Of a stretch of DNA of 6,080 bases, positions 1 to 5,317 are shown one piece after another. Below the pieces are notes generated by a model. The model did no database searches, had not been told where the DNA came from, and saw nothing but the letters and a program-made list of their open reading frames with translations. The position numbers were made by a program, and so were the translations under genes. Position 1 is the stretch's first letter. Each line of letters begins with the position of its first letter. Source of the DNA: an uncultured Prevotellaceae bacterium (lineage in GTDB: Bacteria > Bacteroidota > Bacteroidia > Bacteroidales > Bacteroidaceae); NCBI GenBank assembly GCA_946415695.1, contig CAMKTM010000153.1, positions 1-6,080 of the forward strand, in the 5' to 3' direction.

Positions 1-770
1 TGGGCGATGCCGAAACGCTGCGGACCTTCCGCTCCGCCGACATGCAGCGCTATGCCCAGCGCCTTTATCATCCCGAGAGGATGGTGCTCTATGTGCTGGG
101 AAACGTGGACCCGGAAAAAGTGGTCCGTTGGGCGGAGAAAATAAGAGCACGCTCTTATGGCCATAAGAGCACGCCTTTATTGCAAGAAGAGCACGCTCTT
201 ATTCCCAATGACCCGTGCGACGGTTCCCGCATCGTCCGTCGGAAGGACACCCACCAGGCGCATGTCGTCATCGGAGCACAGGCTTTCGGTGCCACCGACC
301 CGCGCCACTTGTACCTCTACTTCCTCAGCAACATGCTGGGCGGGCCGGCCATGAGCAGCCGCCTGAACCTCGCTCTTCGCGAACGCAACGGACTGGTCTA
401 TACCGTGGAAAGCAACAGTGTCAGCTATACCGACACGGGCGTCTGGTCGGTCTATTACGGCTGCGACGAAGGCGACCGCGCCCGCTGCCGCCGTCTCGTC
501 CTCCGCGAGCTGGACAAGCTGACGCAGCATCCCCTTTCCCAGCGCACCCTCGATGCCGCCCGCCGCCAACTGAAGGGCCAGACGGGCATCTCCTACGACA
601 ACTTCGAGAACGTGGCCATCGGCATGGCGAAACGCTTCCTTCACTACGGCAAAACACTCTCCCGCCAGGCTCTCTTCGAACGCCTCGACGCCATCACGAC
701 CGAAGATCTGCTCACGACAGCTCAGACCGTCTTCTCTCCCGACAGGCTTCTCACCCTCGAATACGTCTGA
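1..770 (+). CDS. M16 family (pitrilysin/insulinase-like) zinc peptidase, C-terminal part (5' end outside window)
   Basis: The frame is open from the first base (first full codon at position 3) to TGA at 768-770, so this is the last 255 codons of a longer gene; M16B proteins are usually about 400-440 residues. The segment at 27-110 (FRSADMQRYAQRLYHPERM, then VLYVLGNVDPE) matches the end of the N-terminal M16 domain. After a linker, the C-terminal domain follows, with the family's conserved SSRLN and LRERNGLVY; its Arg (378-380) and Tyr (399-401) have the spacing of the substrate-binding R/Y pair. The zinc-binding HxxEH motif would lie upstream and cannot be checked, so activity is inferred from the family; some M16 members are inactive partners. 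No signal peptide can be judged. The linker is encoded by a palindromic repeat cluster (141-206). The gene ends 234 bp before mraZ and is probably a separate unit. An ATG at 42 is internal, not the start. Confidence 0.9.
   Translation, partial: GDAETLRTFRSADMQRYAQRLYHPERMVLYVLGNVDPEKVVRWAEKIRARSYGHKSTPLLQEEHALIPNDPCDGSRIVRRKDTHQAHVVIGAQAFGATDPRHLYLYFLSNMLGGPAMSSRLNLALRERNGLVYTVESNSVSYTDTGVWSVYYGCDEGDRARCRRLVLRELDKLTQHPLSQRTLDAARRQLKGQTGISYDNFENVAIGMAKRFLHYGKTLSRQALFERLDAITTEDLLTTAQTVFSPDRLLTLEYV
141..206. repeat. Three tandem 22-bp copies of a palindromic repeat inside the M16 gene
   Basis: Copies begin at 141, 163 and 185, each an 18-bp core plus a 4-bp spacer. Core 1 is ATAAGAGCACGCTCTTAT, with 8-bp perfect inverted arms around a 2-bp centre. 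Core 2 (163-180) differs at two bases and core 3 (185-202) at one. The junction between copies 1 and 2 (151-170) is itself a perfect 20-bp palindrome centred on GGCC. The period of 22 is not a multiple of three, so each copy is read in a different frame, but the total of 66 bp keeps the gene in frame. It encodes IRARSYGHKSTPLLQEEHAL plus Ile-Pro. This looks like an inserted or expanded small palindromic element tolerated in an interdomain linker; its role is unknown. Confidence 0.9.
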
Positions 771-819
771 AAGCATTTCATCCCCCACCATTTTCCGAAA
801 AGCCGAAAAAAGTTTTCAG

Positions 820-849
820 CAGCACATTGTTAATATCCTTAATGTGCTG
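820..849 (+). terminator. Possible hairpin terminator after the M16 gene
   Basis: CAGCACATT (820-828) and AATGTGCTG (841-849) are perfectly complementary 9-bp arms around a 12-nt A/T-rich loop. The hairpin lies 50 bp past the M16 stop and upstream of the mraZ promoter, where a terminator would be expected. Against a classic intrinsic terminator, the arms are not G/C-rich and no uninterrupted T run follows at once; T-rich sequence (857-874) starts about 8 bases later. It could instead be a protein-binding site. Confidence 0.35.
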
Positions 850-951
850 AATGCCCTTTGTTTATAGCCTTTTTGCGCAAGTGAACTCAAAAGTGGAAGG
901 GGGTTGTCAACAAGAGAAGTTTGCACACAAGGAAAAAAAAATCAAGAAATG

Positions 952-978
952 TGTGGGGAATTGTGGGGAAATGTGTAT
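952..978. promoter_or_regulatory. Putative MraZ operator: 10-bp-phased TGTGGGG repeats
   Basis: TGTGGGG occurs at 952-958 and again at 962-968, exactly 10 bp apart, and a third degenerate copy (TGTGTAT) begins at 972. E. coli MraZ is known to bind TGGG-type direct repeats separated by 5-nt spacers, i.e. the same 10-bp phase, in front of its own gene. The position here (upstream of mraZ, third repeat overlapping the -7 box) fits autorepression. The repeat spacing is read directly; binding is inferred from the family. Confidence 0.7.
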
Positions 979-983
979 CTTTG
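976..983 (+). promoter_or_regulatory. Bacteroidota-type -7 box of the mraZ promoter
   Basis: TATCTTTG is an exact match to the Bacteroidota -7 consensus TAnnTTTG used by the primary sigma factor. It lies 21 bp before the mraZ ATG, which predicts a transcription start near 988-990 and a leader of only about 15-17 nt. No good -33 (TTTG) element is present at the usual distance; that stretch is occupied by the TGTGGGG repeats. The leader has no Shine-Dalgarno sequence and is A-rich, as is usual in this phylum. Confidence 0.65.
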
Positions 984-1004
984 CACCGAAAAACAAAAAT
1001 TGCG

Positions 1005-1454
1005 ATGAGATTCACAGGTAGCATAGATGCCAAGACAGACGAAAAGGGACGCGTTTTCGTGCCCAGCGTCTTCCGCAAAATCCTCCAGAAAGAGGAGGAG
1101 GAAGGGCTGGTGCTGCGTCGCGACATCTTCGAGAACTGCCTTGTGCTCTATCCCAAGAGCGTTTGGGACGCTCAGGTTGACGCCGTCAGGGCGCGCACCA
1201 ATCCCTTCGACCGCCACCAGCGTCAGGGAATGCGTCTCTTTACGGCCGACGCCGAGAACATCACGCTCGACAGCGGCGGGCGTATGCTCATCCCGCGCCG
1301 CTACCTGGAACACGCAGGCATCAAGAACGATGTGCGCTTCATCGGCGTGGACGACACAATAGAGATATGGAGCAAGCAGGCAGCCGAAGGACTCCTGAGC
1401 AACCCCGACGAAGTGGCAAACATCTTGGAGGACATGATGAAAACTTCTTTCTGA
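1005..1454 (+). CDS. mraZ: MraZ, transcriptional regulator of the dcw cluster
   Basis: A 149-residue protein, the usual length for MraZ, a DNA-binding protein of the AbrB/SpoVT swapped-hairpin type that forms ring-shaped oligomers and controls its own dcw operon. Both half-domains are visible: DEKGRVFVPSVFRK at residues 12-25 and LDSGGRMLIPRRY at 88-100, the duplicated D-x-(K/G)-G-R-x-x-x-P signature, followed by FIGVDDTIEIW. The start at 1005 gives the family N-terminus MRFTGSIDAKTDEKGR. The frame stays open upstream to 921, but those codons overlap the promoter and predicted transcription start and lack family similarity. As first gene of the cluster it is preceded by a putative MraZ operator. 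Unlike many clusters, where mraZ and rsmH nearly touch, 256 bp separate it from rsmH. Confidence 0.97.
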   Translation: MRFTGSIDAKTDEKGRVFVPSVFRKILQKEEEEGLVLRRDIFENCLVLYPKSVWDAQVDAVRARTNPFDRHQRQGMRLFTADAENITLDSGGRMLIPRRYLEHAGIKNDVRFIGVDDTIEIWSKQAAEGLLSNPDEVANILEDMMKTSF

Positions 1455-1548
1455 CTCGACTCAAAAAGGGAGAGGAAAAAGGACAGATTGTCCCTAAAGG
1501 GGAAGGAGGGTAAAATATAACTCAAGTCTCTGAAGTAGATAAGCAGTC

Positions 1549-1673
1549 AGTAGTAAAGTAGTTCTTCAGCAAGCCTCAGGCGCAGACGGAGAAGCCGAAT
1601 GTCTTGGCTACTTGCTGCAGGCGGGAAAAGGAAATGACTTAACTGCCAGCGAAGCAATAACTACTTAACTACT
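1549..1673. repeat. Long-range inverted repeat in the mraZ-rsmH spacer
   Basis: Bases 1549-1563 (AGTAGTAAAGTAGTT) are the reverse complement of 1659-1673 (AACTACTTAACTACT) at 14 of 15 positions. In a transcript these arms could close a loop of about 95 nt, inside which CAGCAAG (1567-1573) can pair with CTTGCTG (1611-1617). Because the right arm is part of an 8-bp tandem repeat, the left arm could also pair one register later (1675-1689, 13 of 15), so alternative folds are possible. Confidence 0.55.
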
Positions 1674-1688
1674 CAACTACTTAACTAC
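1659..1688. repeat. 8-bp tandem repeat, AACTACTT x 3.75
   Basis: Units AACTACTT, AACTACTC, AACTACTT and a partial AACTAC follow each other without spacers, ending 22 bp before the rsmH start. Only one base varies in the full units. This is a simple-sequence tract able to change length by slippage, and it would lie in the 5' leader of rsmH if the operon transcript runs through. Confidence 0.85.
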
Positions 1689-1710
1689 AATATATAATAT
1701 ATAGTAAGTA

Positions 1711-2646
1711 ATGTACGCGCGAAGTGAGGAATATCATGTGCCGGTGCTGCTCAAGGAAACGGTGGACGGGCTGAACATCAAGCCCGGAGGAATATATGTT
1801 GACCTCACGTTCGGAGGCGGAGGGCATAGCCGGGAGATACTCCGAAGGCTGCAAGGCACAGGACATCTCTACAGCTTCGACCAAGACCAGGATGCCCAAA
1901 AGAACGCAACCGAGCTGGAGAACAACGAAAACTTCACCTTCATCCGCAGCAACTTCCGCTTCCTCAAGAACTGGATGCTTTATTACAGGCATGAACAGGT
2001 GGATGGCATACTGGCGGACCTGGGCGTAAGCAGCCACCACTTCGACGAGGAAAGGCGGGGCTTCAGCTTCCGCTTCGACGCACCCCTCGACATGCGGATG
2101 AACCAGCAAGCCAGCCTCACCGCAAGGCGCATCGTCGAAGAGTACAGCGAGGAACAACTGGCCGGCATCCTCTACCTCTACGGCGAACTGAAGAACAGCC
2201 GGCGCATCGCTTCGGCCATCGTGGCAGCACGACAGCAAAAACCCGTCACGACCACAACAGAACTGGCCGAAGTGCTGAAACCTCTGATGGGCTATGACCG
2301 CGAGAAGAAAGACTTGGCACGCGTCTTCCAAGCACTCCGCATAGAGGTGAACGGCGAAATGGTCGCCCTCAGACAAATGCTTGGCGCTGCCGCAGAACTG
2401 CTCAAGCCGGGAGGCAGACTAAGCATCCTCACTTACCATTCCCTCGAAGACCGAATGGCGAAGAACCTCATCAAGGCCGGCAATGCGGAGGGAAAAGTCG
2501 AGACAGACATCTTCGGACGCAGCAGTGCGCCCCTCGAGGCAGTCAATCGCAGCGTCATCGTCCCCAGTGAGGAGGAGCAAAACAGCAATCCTCGCAGCCG
2601 ATCGGCAAAGCTACGCATCGCAGAGAAGAGGACTCCCCTCAAATAG
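1711..2646 (+). CDS. rsmH: RsmH (MraW), 16S rRNA (cytosine-1402-N4)-methyltransferase
   Basis: A 311-residue protein of normal family length. RsmH transfers a methyl group from S-adenosylmethionine to N4 of C1402 in the 16S rRNA decoding centre, acting on the small subunit in the cytoplasm. Visible family motifs: EYHVPVLLKETVDGL (7-21); the SAM-binding GGGGHS (35-40); the acidic SFDQDQDA (55-62); DLGVSSHHFD (103-112); RGFSFRFDAPLDMRMN (116-131); RVFQALRIEVN (204-214); LTYHSLEDR (240-248); and the C-terminal NPRSRSAKLRIAEK (293-306). The ATG at 1711 puts the conserved YHVPVLL at the usual distance from the N-terminus. The leader is A/T-rich with no Shine-Dalgarno. The gene is intact and is followed after 25 nt by the FtsL-like gene, as in other Bacteroidota dcw clusters. 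Confidence 0.97.
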   Translation: MYARSEEYHVPVLLKETVDGLNIKPGGIYVDLTFGGGGHSREILRRLQGTGHLYSFDQDQDAQKNATELENNENFTFIRSNFRFLKNWMLYYRHEQVDGILADLGVSSHHFDEERRGFSFRFDAPLDMRMNQQASLTARRIVEEYSEEQLAGILYLYGELKNSRRIASAIVAARQQKPVTTTTELAEVLKPLMGYDREKKDLARVFQALRIEVNGEMVALRQMLGAAAELLKPGGRLSILTYHSLEDRMAKNLIKAGNAEGKVETDIFGRSSAPLEAVNRSVIVPSEEEQNSNPRSRSAKLRIAEKRTPLK

Positions 2647-2671
2647 TGAATGAGAAATAGTAAATCGAAAA

Positions 2672-3172
2672 ATGGTTAAAGGCGAGATGGCAGAGATAGA
2701 ATTTGATAACCTGGAAGAGATGCAGGAAGCACTCACCGAGAAGTCCGAGAGTACGGAGAATACCGAGGACTCCGAAAAGCAGGAGCCCCAGGAGCAAGTC
2801 AGCGACAAGGAGAAGCTGATGCGCTCGCTGGTCAGCGACGATGACGAAGTCGATGAACTGACCGCTGCCAACATCCGCCAGATGCTGGACGCAGCCCCCC
2901 GTTGGTTCCTCAGCCAGTGGAAAATGATGCTGCTCTGCCTGGCAGGCGTCTTCCTCTACATCACAAACGGCTATCAGGCACAGGTCGAAATGATGAAGGA
3001 AACAGAGCTCGAAGCCGAACTCAAGGATTGGCGCTACCGAAGCATCACCCGAGTGAGCGAACTCACGCAACTCTGCCGCCAAAGCCAACTCGAGAAGAAA
3101 CTCCACGAACAAGGTGACAGCACGCTGACACCCAGCAAAGTTGCACCGTTCATTATCAATGTGAAGAATTAA
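2672..3172 (+). CDS. FtsL-like divisome protein (Bacteroidota type)
   Basis: A 166-residue protein placed exactly where ftsL sits, between rsmH and ftsI. Visible layout: a strongly acidic, low-complexity N-terminus (about residues 7-65, rich in Glu/Asp/Ser) that should be cytoplasmic; a Trp/Lys-flanked membrane segment (about 84-100, KMMLLCLAGVFLYITNG); a charged helical stretch likely to form a coiled coil (about 102-145, with EMMKETELEAELKDW); and a short tail ending PSKVAPFIINVKN. This single-pass plus coiled-coil plan is that of FtsL, which with FtsB and FtsQ activates FtsWI in septal wall synthesis. Assignment rests mainly on position and topology, because FtsL sequences are poorly conserved; Bacteroidota have a distinct FtsL-like family. 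An in-frame ATG at 2687 (residue 6) is an alternative start. It is separated from ftsI by only 6 nt. Confidence 0.85.
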   Translation: MVKGEMAEIEFDNLEEMQEALTEKSESTENTEDSEKQEPQEQVSDKEKLMRSLVSDDDEVDELTAANIRQMLDAAPRWFLSQWKMMLLCLAGVFLYITNGYQAQVEMMKETELEAELKDWRYRSITRVSELTQLCRQSQLEKKLHEQGDSTLTPSKVAPFIINVKN

Positions 3173-3178
3173 AGTATT

Positions 3179-5293
3179 ATGCAAACGGGTAAAGATAAAG
3201 CTATTAAGCGTTACGTCGTCGTCTTCGTGCTGATGTCTCTTGCCGGATTGTATATCTTGGGCAAGGCGCTCTATACGATGCTGCCTCCGGAAAGCGACTA
3301 CTGGAAAGCGGTGGGCCTTAACAGCAAGACCGCCAAAATTCCGGCCAATCGCGGCAACATCCTTTCGTGCGACCGCCAGGTGCTTTCAGGCACAGTGCCC
3401 AAGTATGCGCTTTACATGGACTTTGCCGTCCACGACCCCGATTCGAGCATCGAGGCAAAGACAAAGGCATTCCGCGACTCGGCATTCCGCGTTGACCTTG
3501 ACAGCATAGCCCAGGGGCTGGCACGCATCTTCCCCGACCGCGATGCAGACTGGTTCCGTCAGCGTTTGCTTCAAGGCAAGGCACGTGGCAAGTACTCTTG
3601 GCGCATCTATCCGAAGTTGGCTACCTACGTACAGTACCGTGCCTGCAAGGAGTTACCTTTCTTGCGTGAAAGTATGTATCGCAGCGGTTTCCATGCCGAC
3701 GAGATGCTGCTTCGCCTCAAACCGTACGGCGGCTTGGCAAGCAGAACGATAGGTGAGCTCTACAACGACACCAGCAGCCAGCCCAAATGCGGACTGGAAC
3801 TGAGCTTCGACAGCATCCTGCGCGGCAAGCCAGGCTCAAAGCATTTCATCACGGTGCGCAATCGCCTGGTGCCTGTCATTGACACGCAAGCCGAGAACGG
3901 CCATGATTTGCTGACCACTATCGACATCAACATACAGGACTTTGCCGACCGCACTCTCCGCAGCAAACTGAAGGAAGAGCTTGTGAACGGCGAGGTTGGG
4001 GTCGCAGTGGTGATGGAAGTCAAGACCGGCGACGTGAAAGCCATCGTCAACCTTACTCGTGGTGAGGACGGCGAGTACTACGAGATGAAGAACAACGCGG
4101 TGAGCGATTTGTGGGAACCCGGTTCTACGTTCAAGACGGCCAGCATCATGGTGGCGCTCGAGGACGGCAAGATTACGCTGAACAAGACGGTGGACTGTGC
4201 TCCGGGCATCGTCAATATGCATGGACGCAAGATGAAGGATCACAACTGGCACAGAGGTGGTTATGGTGTGCTCAAGGTTGAAGACATTCTTGGGCAGAGC
4301 AGTAACATTGGCGTGAGCACTATCATCGATGAGGCTTACCGCGACAATCCTTCCGCCTACGTTGACGGTTTGCACCGTGAGGGCGTCGGCATTCCCCTGA
4401 ATCTTCCCTTTGTGGGCAGGGGCGAACCATACGTGCCGCATCCGAAGGACAAGAACCGTTATTGGAGTAAGCCCGACCTGCCCTGGATGAGCATTGGCTA
4501 CGTCACGATGCTGCCGCCTATCAGTACGCTTACTTTCTACAATGCCATTGCCAACGGCGGGAAGATGGTGAAGCCGCGCTTCGTGAAGGCTGAGCTCAAG
4601 GACGGCATGGTGCTGCGTGAGTTCCCGACGGAGGTCATCAAGGAGCGTATATGCAAGCCGTCCACGCTTCGCGACATTCAGTACTGCCTGGAACACGTTG
4701 TCAGCGGCGGCCTGGGCAAGAAGGCGGGCAATGGCGGCAAGCTCTTCAAGGTGAGCGGCAAGACGGGTACGGCGCAGTTCAGCGAGAACGGTTCATACGC
4801 CGGACGCAAGTATATGATCAGCTTCTGCGGCTATTTTCCCAGCGACGACCCCAAGTACAGTTGCATCGTGTGCATCCGGAAGAAAGGCTTGCCGGCTTCG
4901 GGCGGCGGCCAGTGCGGTCCCGTCTTCCGCGAGATTTCGGAGTACATCATGTCGCGCGACTCGATGCAAAGTGCCGCTTTGGCAGCCGACACGAACTCCG
5001 TCTTTGTTCCCGAGGCGACCAAGGGCAGCAGGCATCGCGCCGAAGCCGTCGTGGAGGGCATGGGGCTGTCGAAGAAGCAAGTTAGCATGACGGAGGCCGA
5101 CAGCATGGCTTGGAACAAGGTGCCCGACGTTGCGGGCATGGGCGTCAAGGATGCCGTCTTTGCTCTGCAGAAGCGAGGCTTGAAGGTCCGCATCAACGGC
5201 TGCGGAGAGATTGTCAGGCAGGACATCCCTGCCGGCTCTCTTGCCAGCAAGGGCAAAACCATCACTCTGACCGCCTCGCCAAAGAAGTTTTGA
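3179..5293 (+). CDS. ftsI: FtsI/PBP3-type septal peptidoglycan transpeptidase with C-terminal PASTA domain
   Basis: A 704-residue class B penicillin-binding protein that cross-links septal peptidoglycan from the periplasmic face of the inner membrane. Order of parts: short cytoplasmic tail; membrane anchor at about 12-31; the pedestal/dimerisation domain starting with KIPANRGNILSCDRQVLSG (53-71), of the RGxIxDRNG kind; GLELSFDSILRGKPG (205-219); then the transpeptidase domain with all three active-site motifs, STFK (catalytic Ser316, Lys319), SSN (374-376) and KTGT (528-531). From about residue 645 (WNKVPDVAGMGVKDAVFALQ) to the end lies one PASTA domain. The extra length over the E. coli protein (588 residues) comes partly from this domain. 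The ATG at 3179 follows the FtsL-like stop by 6 nt and places the anchor correctly; no Shine-Dalgarno. It is the target class of beta-lactams. No missing catalytic residue or frameshift was seen. Confidence 0.97.
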   Translation: MQTGKDKAIKRYVVVFVLMSLAGLYILGKALYTMLPPESDYWKAVGLNSKTAKIPANRGNILSCDRQVLSGTVPKYALYMDFAVHDPDSSIEAKTKAFRDSAFRVDLDSIAQGLARIFPDRDADWFRQRLLQGKARGKYSWRIYPKLATYVQYRACKELPFLRESMYRSGFHADEMLLRLKPYGGLASRTIGELYNDTSSQPKCGLELSFDSILRGKPGSKHFITVRNRLVPVIDTQAENGHDLLTTIDINIQDFADRTLRSKLKEELVNGEVGVAVVMEVKTGDVKAIVNLTRGEDGEYYEMKNNAVSDLWEPGSTFKTASIMVALEDGKITLNKTVDCAPGIVNMHGRKMKDHNWHRGGYGVLKVEDILGQSSNIGVSTIIDEAYRDNPSAYVDGLHREGVGIPLNLPFVGRGEPYVPHPKDKNRYWSKPDLPWMSIGYVTMLPPISTLTFYNAIANGGKMVKPRFVKAELKDGMVLREFPTEVIKERICKPSTLRDIQYCLEHVVSGGLGKKAGNGGKLFKVSGKTGTAQFSENGSYAGRKYMISFCGYFPSDDPKYSCIVCIRKKGLPASGGGQCGPVFREISEYIMSRDSMQSAALAADTNSVFVPEATKGSRHRAEAVVEGMGLSKKQVSMTEADSMAWNKVPDVAGMGVKDAVFALQKRGLKVRINGCGEIVRQDIPAGSLASKGKTITLTASPKKF

Positions 5294-5317
5294 ATAATCT
5301 GAAAAGCTCTGATAACT

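Larger units (their letters stand above)
1455..1710. other. Long non-coding spacer between mraZ and rsmH, rich in repeats
   Basis: No convincing ORF is present. From 5' to 3' it holds: a G/A-rich stretch (1467-1510) with small inverted repeats, GGACA/TGTCC (1481-1493) and CCC-TAAA-GGG (1492-1501); an A/T patch (1511-1520); a segment 1549-1563 that pairs with 1659-1673; a possible inner stem CAGCAAG (1567-1573)/CTTGCTG (1611-1617); an 8-bp tandem repeat (1659-1688); and a final A/T-rich leader (1689-1710). No TAnnTTTG box was found, so an rsmH promoter here is unproven. The spacer may be transcribed as part of the operon and fold, but no known riboswitch class is recognised. Confidence 0.6.

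Noticed and set aside
796..817. A/T-rich small hairpin GAAAA/TTTTC just after the M16 gene
   Set aside because: The stem is only five A-T-dominated pairs in an A-rich stretch, too weak to call a terminator.
921..1004. Upstream in-frame extension of mraZ by 28 residues
   Set aside because: It begins at a TTG, overlaps the -7 box and the predicted transcription start, and is not part of the normal MraZ N-terminus.
1488..1518. Possible rsmH promoter: TTG (1488-1490) and TAAAATAT (1511-1518) at 20-bp spacing
   Set aside because: The -7 candidate lacks the TTTG half of the Bacteroidota consensus, and the long remaining leader makes this weak.
1599..1637. Possible 12-codon leader peptide (MSWLLAAGGKRK) in the mraZ-rsmH spacer
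   Set aside because: There is no run of regulatory codons, no ribosome-binding evidence and no clear attenuator right after it; an ORF this short is expected by chance.
3836..4696. 286-codon open frame on the - strand inside ftsI
   Set aside because: It is wholly antisense to the transpeptidase domain and its translation shows no family-like motif.
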